This document shows positions 8,719-18,372 of a stretch of DNA of 64,000 nucleotides, piece after piece. The stretch is from Methylocella tundrae. Its GTDB lineage: Bacteria > Pseudomonadota > Alphaproteobacteria > Rhizobiales > Beijerinckiaceae. The notes beneath the pieces are model-generated. The model was not told the origin of the DNA. It ran no database searches and saw nothing but the letters and a program-made list of their open reading frames with translations. Position 1 is the first letter of the stretch. Each line of letters starts with the position of its first letter. The DNA lies in NCBI RefSeq assembly GCF_038024855.1, contig NZ_CP139089.1, forward strand, positions 2,576,501 through 2,640,500. The letters are read 5' to 3'. The position numbers and the translations under genes are program-made.

Positions 8719-8796
8719 GTTGCACCGCAAAAGCACTGGCTTAGTGTCATCGCTGCCGGGGAAAGGCGACGTCTCCGGCGCGCCAAGGGTTGGTCA

Positions 8797-11700
8797 ATGA
8801 TCGGGTTACAAAGAATCGACAGGGTGCGGCGGCAGTATAATCAGTGGGTGGCCAACCAAACTCTTGAAGATTATGCTTTGCGCTTCACCGCCAAGAGCGC
8901 GCGCCGCTGGTCGTCTTTTCGCGTCGCCAATACCGCGCTCGGCGCAATATCCTTTCTGGCGCTTGAGGCGATCGGCGCCGCGATCACGTTGAATTACGGC
9001 TTCACCAACGCCGTCGCGGCCATTCTCGTCGTCTGCGCGCTGATGATGGCCGCGGGGCTGCCGATCTGCTTCTACGCCGCGAAATTTGGCGTTGACATCG
9101 ATCTTCTGACGCGCGGCGCGGGCTTTGGCTATCTCGGTTCAACGATCACCTCTTTGATCTACGCCTCCTTCACTTTCATCTTTTTCGCCATCGAGGCGGT
9201 CATCCTCGCTACCGCGCTCGACTTGTGCTTTGGCGTACCCCGGCCTGTCGGTTATCTGATCGCCGCCTTGGGCATCATCCCTCTGGTAACGCACGGCATC
9301 ACCTTCATCAGCCGCTTTCAGCTGTGGACCCAACCGTTGTGGGCTGTGCTGCAGGTGCTGCCCTTCATCGGCATCGTGCTGTTGCAGCCAGGCGCCTTCG
9401 CACAATGGACCCATTTCACCGGACAGCGCGGCCCGGCCTCGGGCGGCTTCGACATCGCCCTCTTTGGAGCCGCCGCCGCTGTTGTCTTTTCGCTGGCCGG
9501 GCAGATCGGCGAGCAGGTCGATTTTCTGCGCTTTTTGCCGCGCGAGAAGCCCGGCCAGCGCACGGCCTGGTGGCTGGCGCTGCTATCGGCCGGACCCGGC
9601 TGGGTGGTCATTGGCGCGCTCAAACTGCTGGCCGGGTCTTTCCTCGCGGCCTTCGCCCTCGGCCAAGGGATCGCATTCGCCGATGCGAGCGACCCGACGC
9701 ATCTCTATCTCGCCGCCTTTGGCTATGTGCTGCCGAACCCCGCCGTCGCGGTGGCGGTGACCGGGCTTTTCGTCTTGCTCGCACAGATCAAGATCAACGT
9801 CACAAACGCCTATGCCGGCTCGATCGCCTGGTCGAATTTTTTTTCGCGGCTGACCCACAGCCACCCCGGCCGCGTCGTCTGGCTCGTGTTCAACGTCGTC
9901 ATCGCCCTCCTGCTGATGGAGCTTGGCGTCTACAAAACCCTTGAGCAGACGCTGGGCCTTTACGCCAATGTCGCCGTGGCGTGGGTCGGCGCGCTGGTCG
10001 CCGATCTCGTCGTCAACAAGCCGCTCGGCCTCAGCCCTCCCTATATCGAATTCAAAAGGGCGCATTCCTACGACATCAATCCCGTCGGCGTCGGCGCCAT
10101 GCTGCTCGCCTGCGCGGCCTCGGCCGCCGCATCGCTGAATTATTTGGGCGCGACGGCCCATGCGCTGGCAATCTTCGTGGCGTTTGGCGTCAGCTTCACC
10201 GCTTCCCCGCTGATCGCGGCGCTGACGCGCGGGCGCTTCTATCTGGCGCGCAAGCCAAGCCAGAGCCTGCAGGCGCAGGGCGACATCAAATGCTGCATCT
10301 GTGAACATGCCTTCGAACCGGAGGACATGGCGCACTGCCCGGCTTACGCGGGCCCGATCTGCTCGCTGTGCTGTTCGCTCGACGCGCGCTGCCATGACCT
10401 GTGCAAGCCGCAGGCGCGGGTCGGCATGCAGGCGAAGGCGCTCGCGCGCCTCATTCTGCCGAAAGCCCTGCACGCGCAGCTCGACACACAGTTCATGCGT
10501 TATATCGGGGTATTCGCACTATCCGTCGGAGTGATCGCCGTCATCTTGAGCCTCGTCAATCTCGAGAGCGGGAGTGGTCAGGAGATCGGCCAGACGCTGG
10601 TTGCGAACGTGCTGTGGAAAGTGTTCTTCGCCCTCATGATCGTGGTTGGCGTCGCGGCCTGGCTGTTCGTTCTTTCCGGGCAAAGCATTCGCGCCGCCGA
10701 AGCCGAGCTCAATCGGCAGGCGAGTTTGCTGATGGCTGAAATCGAGGCGCATGGACGCACCGACGCCGCGCTGCAAAAGGCTAAGGAGGCGGCCGAGGCC
10801 GCCAATGAGGCGAAGAGCCGCTATGTCGTGGGCCTCAGCCACGAGCTTCGAACGCCGCTCAACGCGATTTTAGGCTACACTCAGCTTCTCGAACAAAATC
10901 AGGATCTTGGAAACAAGCCGCGCAATCAGATCCGCGTGGTGCAACGAAGCGCGCGGCACCTCGCCGGCTTGATCGATGGTCTTCTCGACGTCGCGAAGAT
11001 CGAAGCCGGCCGTCTGCACCTTGAACGGGACCAGGTCCGCATGGCGGAGTTTCTGGATCAGCTCGCCGAGATGTTCAAGATACAGGCCGAGACCAAAGGC
11101 ATCGCCTTCGACATCGAACGCCCCGCCAATCTGCCCGTCGTCGTTTATTCGGATGAGAAGCGTTTGCGGCAGATATTGATCAACCTCGTTTCCAACGCCA
11201 TCAAGTTCACCCGCCAGGGGGGCGTCGTCCTGAGCATGACCTATCGGAGCCCGATCGCCGAATTCAAGATTGTGGACACGGGGCCCGGCATCAGGGAACA
11301 GGATCTCGAACGCATCTTTGCGCCATTCGAGCGCGGCGCCATTGGAGAGACAGAGCCAAATTCAGGCACCGGCCTCGGGCTCACCATAGCCAAGCTGCTG
11401 ACCGGCATCATGGGCGGCCAGATCACAGTGCGCAGCACGCCCGGAAAGGGCAGCGCATTCAACGTGAAGCTGCTTCTCTCCGAAGTGACGGACCCGCGGC
11501 TTCCGGGCGCGGAGCCGCGCCGCGTCAGGGGCTACGCCGGGCCGCGGCGCACGGTGCTTGTCGTCGATGATGACGACTCGCATCGCGACCTGATGGCCGA
11601 CATTCTGGAGCCGCTCGGCTTTATTCTGATGAGCGCGCCCGACGGCGTGACCTGCCTCTCGCTCGTCGAGCACTGCCGTCCGGACCTGTTTCTGCTTGAC

Positions 11701-12162
11701 GTCTCGATGCCCGGCCTCAATGGCTGGATGCTGGCCGAGAAGCTGCGCGAAGGCGGCCACCGCGAGGCCTCCATCCTGATGCTTTCGGCCAATCCCATCG
11801 ACGCCCATCGCACCGCCGCTGTGGAGCCGGTTCACGACGGTTTCCTGATGAAGCCCATCGACGTTGGCCGGCTGCTCGACGCCGTGCAAAGCCTGCTCGG
11901 ACTTTCCTGGGAGCTTGAGGAAACGACGCCCGCTCCCGAAGTCGTGCTGGAGCCCGCGCAACTGACGGCGCATCATCTCGCTGATCTGACGGAGCTCGGC
12001 GCGCTCGGCTTCGTGCGCGGCATTCAGTTCAAGCTCGATGAGATCGCGGCCGAAAACCCGGACGCGCGGCCGGTCGTCGAGCGGCTGCGCGAGCTCGTCG
12101 AGAACTGCGATCTGCCGCGCTACATGGCTGAACTCGATGTGTTGAACGCCAATGACCGATGA
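8797..12162 (+). CDS. NCS1-type permease-domain hybrid sensor histidine kinase/receiver (copy 1)
   Basis: A 1121-residue membrane protein. Residues about 40-485 form a multi-helix NCS1 (nucleobase/allantoin-type) permease domain, including NTALGAISFLALEAIGA and the conserved KINVTNAYAGSIAWSNFFSR. A Cys-rich module follows (CCIC from residue 499, then HCPAYAGPICSLCC and CHDLC). Two more helices and a coiled coil lead to a HisKA domain with phospho-acceptor His682 in LSHELRTPLN, then an HATPase with N and G boxes. A receiver follows with Asp968 in LLDVSMPG and Lys in FLMKPID. A short conserved helical tail ends the protein. The downstream response regulator overlaps by 11 bases. It probably senses a nitrogen compound or its transport. 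Ligand and transport activity are unproven. Confidence 0.88.
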   Translation: MIGLQRIDRVRRQYNQWVANQTLEDYALRFTAKSARRWSSFRVANTALGAISFLALEAIGAAITLNYGFTNAVAAILVVCALMMAAGLPICFYAAKFGVDIDLLTRGAGFGYLGSTITSLIYASFTFIFFAIEAVILATALDLCFGVPRPVGYLIAALGIIPLVTHGITFISRFQLWTQPLWAVLQVLPFIGIVLLQPGAFAQWTHFTGQRGPASGGFDIALFGAAAAVVFSLAGQIGEQVDFLRFLPREKPGQRTAWWLALLSAGPGWVVIGALKLLAGSFLAAFALGQGIAFADASDPTHLYLAAFGYVLPNPAVAVAVTGLFVLLAQIKINVTNAYAGSIAWSNFFSRLTHSHPGRVVWLVFNVVIALLLMELGVYKTLEQTLGLYANVAVAWVGALVADLVVNKPLGLSPPYIEFKRAHSYDINPVGVGAMLLACAASAAASLNYLGATAHALAIFVAFGVSFTASPLIAALTRGRFYLARKPSQSLQAQGDIKCCICEHAFEPEDMAHCPAYAGPICSLCCSLDARCHDLCKPQARVGMQAKALARLILPKALHAQLDTQFMRYIGVFALSVGVIAVILSLVNLESGSGQEIGQTLVANVLWKVFFALMIVVGVAAWLFVLSGQSIRAAEAELNRQASLLMAEIEAHGRTDAALQKAKEAAEAANEAKSRYVVGLSHELRTPLNAILGYTQLLEQNQDLGNKPRNQIRVVQRSARHLAGLIDGLLDVAKIEAGRLHLERDQVRMAEFLDQLAEMFKIQAETKGIAFDIERPANLPVVVYSDEKRLRQILINLVSNAIKFTRQGGVVLSMTYRSPIAEFKIVDTGPGIREQDLERIFAPFERGAIGETEPNSGTGLGLTIAKLLTGIMGGQITVRSTPGKGSAFNVKLLLSEVTDPRLPGAEPRRVRGYAGPRRTVLVVDDDDSHRDLMADILEPLGFILMSAPDGVTCLSLVEHCRPDLFLLDVSMPGLNGWMLAEKLREGGHREASILMLSANPIDAHRTAAVEPVHDGFLMKPIDVGRLLDAVQSLLGLSWELEETTPAPEVVLEPAQLTAHHLADLTELGALGFVRGIQFKLDEIAAENPDARPVVERLRELVENCDLPRYMAELDVLNANDR

Positions 12163-13078
12163 TGGCCAGTTGCGTGACGTCGCCCTCGTCGTCGATGATT
12201 CGCCCGAGACGCTGTCGCTGCTGACCGACGCGCTCGACAAGGCCGGCATGACCGTCATGGTCGCCCTTGATGGCGCCTCCGCGATCAAGATCGCGCAAAG
12301 GCTGCTGCCGGACGTCATTCTGCTCGATGCGATGATGCCTGGCATCGACGGCTTCGAGACATGCCGGCGCCTCAAGACCGATGCGGCGCTGCGCAAGGTG
12401 CCGGTCATCTTCATGACGGGTTTGAGCGAGACCGAACATATCGTCAAAGGACTTGAGGCCGGCGGCGTCGACTATGTGACCAAGCCCGTGATCATCGAGG
12501 AAATGCTGGCGCGCATCCGCGTCCATCTAGCGACCGCCCGCGTCGCCCAAAGCGCGCGTGCGGCGCTCGACGCGTCGGGACGACATTTATTCGCGGTGAA
12601 CGCGGAAGGCCATGTGTTGTGGCTGACGCCCCAGGCCGAAAAGACGTTCCTCATCGCCGACGGCGACAAGGGGTTGCTCGTCCCCGCGGAGATTCGCGAC
12701 TGGGTCGCCGCCTGCAATGCAGGAGACGCGGACCGTCGCCGGAACGGACCGACGCTATCGCTGCTAAGAGCCGGCCCGGTGCGGATTTCCTATGTCGGCC
12801 GCATAGGTCCCGATGAGTTTTTATTGCGCCTCGCGCCGCAGGAAATCGAGGAGCTGCCCCCTTCCCTGTTCGAGCCGTTTCGACTGACGATGCGCGAACT
12901 CGAAGTCTTATCCTGGATCGTCAGAGGGAAATCCAATCGGGACGCCGCCGAAATCCTCGGGATGAGCACGCGCACGGTCGACAAGCATCTGGAGCACGTC
13001 TACGCAAAACTCGGAGTCGAAAACCGCACCGCCGCCACGGCGCTCGTCCTCAACCTCCTGGGAAAGGCTTCGGGATGA
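12152..13078 (+). CDS. LuxR-family response regulator (partner of kinase copy 1)
   Basis: A 308-residue protein with an N-terminal receiver (acidic pocket VVDDSPE, phospho-acceptor Asp59 in LLDAMMPG, Thr in FMTGLSE, Lys in YVTKPV). A central PAS-like segment starts near residue 130 (ALDASGRHLFAVNAEGHVLW). A C-terminal LuxR helix-turn-helix follows (LTMRELEVLSWIVRGKSNRDAAEILGMS as the core, then TVDKHLEHVYAKLGVENR). It overlaps the kinase gene by 11 bases, so the two are translationally coupled. It ends 87 bases before ureD on the same strand and so may be transcribed with, or control, the urease operon. Its paralogue is at 23146-24060. Confidence 0.93.
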   Translation: MTDDGQLRDVALVVDDSPETLSLLTDALDKAGMTVMVALDGASAIKIAQRLLPDVILLDAMMPGIDGFETCRRLKTDAALRKVPVIFMTGLSETEHIVKGLEAGGVDYVTKPVIIEEMLARIRVHLATARVAQSARAALDASGRHLFAVNAEGHVLWLTPQAEKTFLIADGDKGLLVPAEIRDWVAACNAGDADRRRNGPTLSLLRAGPVRISYVGRIGPDEFLLRLAPQEIEELPPSLFEPFRLTMRELEVLSWIVRGKSNRDAAEILGMSTRTVDKHLEHVYAKLGVENRTAATALVLNLLGKASG

Positions 13079-13165
13079 GGCGGAAGGCCGATCCGGCGAT
13101 GCGCCCGCAGACCGTGTCAATGCTCAATTGCGCGTATTGCGCCGCAGACGGGTCCGGTTGGTAAG

Positions 13166-14074
13166 GTGCGGCTTGATAGATCCCATTGGCGAGCGCTATT
13201 GAATGCGGACTCGAGAGACAGCGCCACAGGAGCTTCCAACATCTCGCCATGCTCCAAAACGCCCTCGCCACGGTTTCAGCGCGCCGATGGCGGACTTGCA
13301 TTCGAAGTCGTTCGGAAATCGGGAGCGACGAGATTAAGCAAACTCCGCCAACAGGCGCCCTGTCGCGCTTTCTTTCCGTCGGCGGCGGACGCGTCCCTCA
13401 TGGAGGCGATCCTCGTCAATACGGGCGGCGGCCTCGTCGAGGGCGACCGTATTTCGAGTGAAATCAGAGTGCGCGAGGGCGCGCGATTGACAGTCACCAC
13501 GCAGGCGGCGGAGAAAATATATCGCTCGCTCACCGAGGAGACGCGCATCACGACCGATCTCGCCGTCGCGGAGGGCGCGCAGCTGACGTGGGCGCCGCAG
13601 GAAACGATCCTGTTTGACGGCGCCCGCCTCAGGCGCCGGCAGTGCGTTTCGGTGACGAAAACGTCGAGGTTTCTCGCAGCCGAGATCGTAATCTTCGGGC
13701 GCATCGCTCGCGGCGAGCGATTCACCTGCGGCTCATTGCGGGACAACTGGGCGATCCGCTGCCGCGATAAATTGCTATGGATGGATTGCCTGCGTCTCGA
13801 CGAGGGTTTCCTCGCTGAAAAGGCGCGGCGCTTCGCTTTCGGCGATTCAGCAGGCCTTGGCACAATCATCTATTTTGGCCCGGATTCGGCATCGATTTTG
13901 CCTGTCGCACAAGACGCGGCGGCGCGGCTCGGCGGAGGCGCGACGCTTGTCAACGGCGTTCTGCTCGCGCGCTTCTTGAACGACGACGAGGCGCAATTGC
14001 GGGCCGCTTCGTTTTCCTTCGCCGAGGAGCTTCACAAATCGATGGCCGGATCGGTCTGCTGGGAGAACGCATGA
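13166..14074 (+). CDS. ureD: urease accessory protein UreD
   Basis: A 302-residue UreD/UreH family member. It scaffolds UreF and UreG on apo-urease and helps deliver nickel in the cytoplasm. Family stretches include [12 protein letters not shown], the [11 protein letters not shown] segment and [16 protein letters not shown]. The reported start is a GTG at 13166. The first 45 residues are low-complexity and not typical of the family, so a downstream alternative start is possible, though no better in-frame ATG is visible. It overlaps ureA by four bases (ATGA). This is the first gene of ureDABCEFG. Confidence 0.93.
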   Translation: MRLDRSHWRALLNADSRDSATGASNISPCSKTPSPRFQRADGGLAFEVVRKSGATRLSKLRQQAPCRAFFPSAADASLMEAILVNTGGGLVEGDRISSEIRVREGARLTVTTQAAEKIYRSLTEETRITTDLAVAEGAQLTWAPQETILFDGARLRRRQCVSVTKTSRFLAAEIVIFGRIARGERFTCGSLRDNWAIRCRDKLLWMDCLRLDEGFLAEKARRFAFGDSAGLGTIIYFGPDSASILPVAQDAAARLGGGATLVNGVLLARFLNDDEAQLRAASFSFAEELHKSMAGSVCWENA

Positions 14075-14373
14075 ATCTGACTCCAAGAGAAAAAGACAAG
14101 CTCCTGATCGCCATGGCGGCGATCGTGGCGCGCCGCCGTCTCGAGCGCGGCGTAAAGCTCAATTATCCCGAGGCCGTCGCGATCATCACCGACTTCGTGG
14201 TGGAGGGCGCCCGCGACGGGCGCAGCGTCGCAGCTCTCATGGAGCAGGGCGGGACAGTGATCGGACGCGAACAGGTGATGGAGGGCATCGCAGAAATGAT
14301 CCCTGAAATTCAGGTGGAGGCGACCTTTCCCGATGGAACGAAGCTCGTCACCGTGCATGAGCCCATTCGATGA
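14071..14373 (+). CDS. ureA: urease gamma subunit UreA
   Basis: The protein is 100 residues, the standard length of separate bacterial gamma subunits. It begins [17 protein letters not shown] and contains [21 protein letters not shown]. It forms the urease core with UreB and UreC. ATGA overlaps join it to ureD upstream and ureB downstream, showing tight translational coupling. Confidence 0.97.
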   Translation: MNLTPREKDKLLIAMAAIVARRRLERGVKLNYPEAVAIITDFVVEGARDGRSVAALMEQGGTVIGREQVMEGIAEMIPEIQVEATFPDGTKLVTVHEPIR

Positions 14374-14684
14374 TCCCGGGCGAGATCATTCCCGCCGCCG
14401 GCGACATTGTGCTCAACGCCGGCCGCGCCGCCATCGCGCTTGCCGTGTCGAATGTCGGGGACCGTCCGATCCAGGTCGGCTCCCACTATCATTTCGCCGA
14501 GACGAACGCAGCGCTCTCATTCGACCGGAAAAAGGCGCTCGGCATGCGGCTTGACATTCCGGCCGGAACCGCCGTCCGCTTCGAACCCGGCCAGTCCCGC
14601 GAAGTGAGGCTTATCCCTTATGCCGGCGCGCGCGAAATCTGGGGCTTTACCGGAGCCGTCATGAACAAGCTTGGAGAGGAATGA
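14370..14684 (+). CDS. ureB: urease beta subunit UreB
   Basis: This is a 104-residue beta subunit, separate from UreA as is usual in Proteobacteria. It starts [13 protein letters not shown] and carries the signatures [19 protein letters not shown] and [16 protein letters not shown]. It packs against UreC and stabilises the trimeric core. It overlaps ureA by four bases. The ureC start lies one base after its stop. Confidence 0.97.
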   Translation: MIPGEIIPAAGDIVLNAGRAAIALAVSNVGDRPIQVGSHYHFAETNAALSFDRKKALGMRLDIPAGTAVRFEPGQSREVRLIPYAGAREIWGFTGAVMNKLGEE

Positions 14685-14685
14685 C

Positions 14686-16398
14686 ATGCCCGTCACGATA
14701 AGCCGGCGGGCCTATTCAGGCATGTTTGGCCCGACCGTCGGAGACAAGATCCGCCTCGCCGACACGCAATTGCTGATCGAGGTCGAACGCGACCACACCA
14801 TCTATGGCGAGGAAGTGAAGTTCGGCGGCGGCAAGGTCATTCGCGACGGGATGGGGCAAAGTCAACGCTCGCGCGCTGAAGGCGCCGTCGACACGCTCAT
14901 CACCAATGTGGTGATTCTCGATCATACCGGCGTGGTGAAAGCCGACGTCGGCCTGAAGGACGGCCGCATCGCCGCGATCGGCAAGGGCGGCAATCCCGAC
15001 ATTCAGCCGGGCGTCACGATCATCATCGGCCCAGGCACCGAGATTATCGCGGGCGAGGGAAAGATACTGACCGCCGGCGGCATCGACGCGCATATTCATT
15101 TCATCGCGCCGCAGCAGATCGAGGAGGCGCTCTATAGCGGCGTGACGACCATGTTGGGGGGCGGCACGGGTCCCGCGGAGGGAACCAAGGCGACGACCTG
15201 CACGCCGGGACCCTGGCACATGATGCGGATGCTGCAGGCCGCCGAAGGCTTGCCGATGAATCTCGGCTTTTTCGGCAAGGGCAATGCGAGCAAACCCGAT
15301 GCCCTCATCGAGACGGTGTCGGCCGGCGCCTGCGGTCTGAAACTGCATGAGGACTGGGGTACGACGCCCGCCGCCATCGATTGCTGTCTTTCCGTCGCCG
15401 ATCAACTCGACGTCCAGGCGACGCTCCATTCCGACACGCTGAACGAGAGCGGCTTCGTCGAGACGACGATCGCCGCCTTCAAGGGCCGCACGATCCATGC
15501 CTTTCATACCGAAGGCGCGGGCGGCGGGCACGCGCCTGACATCATCAAGCTTGCTGGCGAATTGAATGTTTTGCCCTCGTCAACCAACCCGACGCGGCCC
15601 TTCACGGTCAACACGCTGGACGAGCATCTCGACATGCTGATGGTCTGCCATCATCTCGATCCGCGCATTCCTGAGGACATCGCCTTCGCCGAGAGCCGCA
15701 TCCGTAAAGAGACCATCGCGGCCGAGGACATTCTGCATGATCTTGGCGCGCTCTCGATGATTTCAAGCGACAGCCAGGCGATGGGACGCGTCGGCGAAGT
15801 CATCATCAGATGCTGGCAGACCGCCGACAAAATGAAGCGCCAGCGCGGCTCGCTGCCCGAGGATGCGCCCGGCAACGACAATTTCCGCGCGCGGCGCTAC
15901 ATCGCGAAATATACGATCAACCCGGCGATCGCACACGGCATCTCGCATGTCGTCGGCTCCGTCGAGGTCGGCAAGCTGGCCGATCTCGTGCTGTGGTCTC
16001 CGGCGTTCTTCGGCGTCAAGCCGGATCTGGTTCTAAAGGGCGGCGTCATCGCGGCGGCGGCGATGGGCGATCCCAACGCCAGCATCCCGACGCCTCAGCC
16101 GGTGCACTACAGGCCGATGTTTGGAGCTTTCGGCCGAAGCCTCACCGAATCGAGCCTGCTCTTCGTCAGCGCGCTTTCCATCGAGCATGGGATCGCCTCG
16201 CGCTACGGCCTCTCCCGGCCGCTGGCGGCGGTGCGCAACGTGCGGAGCGGAATTTCCAAAAAGAGCATGATCCTGAATGACGCGACGCCGGTCATCGAGG
16301 TTGATCCCGAAACTTATGAGGTGCGCGCCGACGGCCTTTTGTTGACATGCGAGCCCGCCGAAGAGCTGCCGATGGCGCAGCGCTACTTTCTGTTTTGA
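14686..16398 (+). CDS. ureC: urease alpha subunit UreC
   Basis: The catalytic subunit, 570 residues, hydrolyses urea to ammonia and carbamate. Visible active-site parts are the HIHF nickel ligands (GGIDAHIHF), Lys219 in GLKLHEDWG (the carbamylated bridging lysine), [19 protein letters not shown], and the flap with His322/His323 in MVCHHLDP. The frame is open five codons upstream, but the ATG at 14686, after GGAGAGG, gives the canonical [20 protein letters not shown] start. No residue is missing, so the enzyme should be active if nickel loading occurs. Confidence 0.98.
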   Translation: MPVTISRRAYSGMFGPTVGDKIRLADTQLLIEVERDHTIYGEEVKFGGGKVIRDGMGQSQRSRAEGAVDTLITNVVILDHTGVVKADVGLKDGRIAAIGKGGNPDIQPGVTIIIGPGTEIIAGEGKILTAGGIDAHIHFIAPQQIEEALYSGVTTMLGGGTGPAEGTKATTCTPGPWHMMRMLQAAEGLPMNLGFFGKGNASKPDALIETVSAGACGLKLHEDWGTTPAAIDCCLSVADQLDVQATLHSDTLNESGFVETTIAAFKGRTIHAFHTEGAGGGHAPDIIKLAGELNVLPSSTNPTRPFTVNTLDEHLDMLMVCHHLDPRIPEDIAFAESRIRKETIAAEDILHDLGALSMISSDSQAMGRVGEVIIRCWQTADKMKRQRGSLPEDAPGNDNFRARRYIAKYTINPAIAHGISHVVGSVEVGKLADLVLWSPAFFGVKPDLVLKGGVIAAAAMGDPNASIPTPQPVHYRPMFGAFGRSLTESSLLFVSALSIEHGIASRYGLSRPLAAVRNVRSGISKKSMILNDATPVIEVDPETYEVRADGLLLTCEPAEELPMAQRYFLF

Positions 16399-16399
16399 T

Positions 16400-16927
16400 A
16401 TGTCAGAGCCGCGCCGCGCAACCTCCGTTTTCCCCGCGCGAAGCTGGCCCGCCTCGCATGAGGTTGGGGCGGTGACGCTTTGCTGGGACGACCGGCATCG
16501 CCGCCGCATTCGTCTCAACATGGACGGCGACGGCGGCGAATTTCTCCTCGATCTGCCGCAGGCGGCGCGCCTCGCGGAAGGCGACGGCCTCGCCCTCGCG
16601 TCGGGCGGAATCGTTCGCGTCGTCGCCGCGCCCGAGCCGCTTTTGGAGGTAAGGGCCGGAGCGTCCAGTTTGGCGCAGCTTGCTTATCACCTCGGCAATC
16701 GGCATCTGCCGGTCCAGATCCTCGGCGGCGTCATTTTGATCCGCCAGGACCATGTGATCGAGGCCATGTTGATCGGTCTTGGCGCCGAGTGCCGCACAGC
16801 CCTGCGCCCCTTTTCGCCAGAGCAAGGCGCCTATGGCGGCGGACATTCACATGACCATCATCATCACGATGACGACGCGCACGCGCATGGCGCGCATGGA
16901 GGCCGCCACGATCACTCCCACGGATGA
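16400..16927 (+). CDS. ureE: urease accessory nickel metallochaperone UreE
   Basis: A 175-residue UreE. The N-terminal peptide-binding domain is followed by a metal-binding domain with the typical YHLGNRHLPVQI segment, whose His is the conserved dimer-interface nickel ligand. The last 30 residues form a His/Asp tail ([18 protein letters not shown] and more), a nickel-storage extension found in only some UreE proteins. It starts one base after the ureC stop. The tail overlaps the ureF start region. Confidence 0.95.
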   Translation: MSEPRRATSVFPARSWPASHEVGAVTLCWDDRHRRRIRLNMDGDGGEFLLDLPQAARLAEGDGLALASGGIVRVVAAPEPLLEVRAGASSLAQLAYHLGNRHLPVQILGGVILIRQDHVIEAMLIGLGAECRTALRPFSPEQGAYGGGHSHDHHHHDDDAHAHGAHGGRHDHSHG

Positions 16928-17603
16928 CGGCGCCGACTGGCTGCTGGCGCTCGCGACCTGGCTTTCGCCATCCTATCCGGTCGGCGCCTATAGCTATAGC
17001 CACGGCCTCGAATGGGCGGTCGAGACCGGTGAAGTTCGCGCGCTGCCCGATCTCGTCGAATATGTCTGCGCCGTTCTCGAACTTGGCGCCGGATGGTCGG
17101 ATCTCGTTCTCGCGGCCGCGGCGTGGCGCGCGATGAGCGGCGGCCGGCTGGACGAATTGGATCATGTCGCGGAACTGGCAATGGCCCTGCGCCCGACGAG
17201 CGAATTCGCGCTCGAGTCTTCGCAGCAAGGCGCGGCTTTTGCCTCGACCACATGCGCGGCGTGGCCGAACGCGGCGTTCGATGCTTTCGCAAAGGCTCAT
17301 CCAGAAGGCCTTGTCTATCCTGTCGCGGTTGGCGCCGTCTGCGCGCGATGCGTCCCGCTGCCGCCCATGCTGATGGCGCTAGGCCACGCCATCGCCGCCA
17401 ATCTTGTTTCGGCCGGGGTTCGGCTTGTGCCTTTGGGTCAAACGGATGGCCAGCGCGCCATCGCCGCGATGGCGCCAAGGATCGCGGCGATCGCAAAGCG
17501 CGCGGCGCAGTCTGACCTCAGCGAAGTTGGAGCCGCCGCGCCCGTGATCGAAATCTACTCCATGCGTCATGAAACCCAGTACACAAGGCTGTTTCGATCA
17601 TGA
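16896..17603 (+). CDS. ureF: urease accessory protein UreF
   Basis: UreF acts with UreD and UreG in nickel insertion. Family features are [24 protein letters not shown] near the N-terminus, with the [16 protein letters not shown] core, and the conserved [12 protein letters not shown] near the C-terminus. The frame is open back to 16779. Starts at 16887 or 16896 both lie inside the His tail of ureE. I prefer 16896 ([12 protein letters not shown]), but no strong ribosome site decides it. It overlaps ureG by four bases. Confidence 0.93.
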   Translation: MEAATITPTDDGADWLLALATWLSPSYPVGAYSYSHGLEWAVETGEVRALPDLVEYVCAVLELGAGWSDLVLAAAAWRAMSGGRLDELDHVAELAMALRPTSEFALESSQQGAAFASTTCAAWPNAAFDAFAKAHPEGLVYPVAVGAVCARCVPLPPMLMALGHAIAANLVSAGVRLVPLGQTDGQRAIAAMAPRIAAIAKRAAQSDLSEVGAAAPVIEIYSMRHETQYTRLFRS

Positions 17604-18220
17604 ATTCACCAAATGGCCCGCTCCGCGTCGGCATCGGCGGCCCGGTCGGCTCCGGCAAAACCGCTTTGACCGACAGGCTCTGCAAGGCGATGCGCGATCA
17701 TTGGAACATCGCGGCGATCACCAACGACATCTACACTAAGGAGGACGCTGAATTTCTGACGCGTTCGGCCGCGCTCGCGCCTGAGCGCATCATGGGCGTC
17801 GAAACGGGGGGCTGTCCGCACACAGCGATCCGCGAGGACGCCTCGATCAATCTCGCGGCGATCCAGTCGATGAACGCGCGATTTCCCGGTCTCGACGTCA
17901 TCTTCATCGAAAGCGGCGGCGATAATCTGGCCGCGACCTTCAGCCCGGAGCTGGCCGATCTGACGATCTATGTGATCGACGTTTCCGCGGGCGACAAGAT
18001 TCCGCGCAAAGGCGGCCCCGGCATCACGCGCAGCGACCTGCTCGTCATAAACAAGATCGACCTCGCGCCACTCGTCGGCGCGTCGCTGGACGTCATGGAC
18101 AGGGATTCGCGCCGGATGCGCGGCGCGCGGCCGTTTCTCTTCACCAATCTCAAGGCTGACAAGGGCGTCGCTGAAATCGTCGCCTTCATCGAGAGCAAGG
18201 GCGGTCTCTCGCGGTCCTGA
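17600..18220 (+). CDS. ureG: urease accessory GTPase UreG
   Basis: A 206-residue SIMIBI-class GTPase that powers nickel delivery to urease. It has the P-loop [11 protein letters not shown] near residue 10, the nickel-binding region [17 protein letters not shown] (Cys-Pro-His motif), [15 protein letters not shown], and the NKID guanine-specificity motif. The ATGA overlap couples it to ureF. It is the last urease gene, 152 bases ahead of the second urea transporter set on the same strand. Confidence 0.97.
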   Translation: MNSPNGPLRVGIGGPVGSGKTALTDRLCKAMRDHWNIAAITNDIYTKEDAEFLTRSAALAPERIMGVETGGCPHTAIREDASINLAAIQSMNARFPGLDVIFIESGGDNLAATFSPELADLTIYVIDVSAGDKIPRKGGPGITRSDLLVINKIDLAPLVGASLDVMDRDSRRMRGARPFLFTNLKADKGVAEIVAFIESKGGLSRS

Positions 18221-18372
18221 GCGCTGACGCGCCCTCGCGCCAAGCGTGGGCGGATACGTCGAACGCCCCATACCGCCTCTTCAGATAACCTCCTAGGGTT
18301 GCGCGTCGCCATCGCGGTGGTTTGCTGAGCCGCCGACCGCGACATCAATCGAGCTTATCCGAGGGGATCTGA

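Noticed and set aside
8619..8786. 56-codon extension of the set 1 substrate-binding protein
   Set aside because: It would put the signal peptide inside the protein. The ATG at 8618 has an ideal GGAGG.
9583..10473. Long minus-strand open frame (296 codons) opposite the first hybrid kinase
   Set aside because: It is antisense to the permease domain, with Arg/Asp-rich composition typical of shadow frames.
13079..13165. Sigma-54 type promoter ahead of ureD
   Set aside because: I looked for a GG-N10-GC pair with the TGGCAC/TTGC pattern. None was convincing here or ahead of either urtA.
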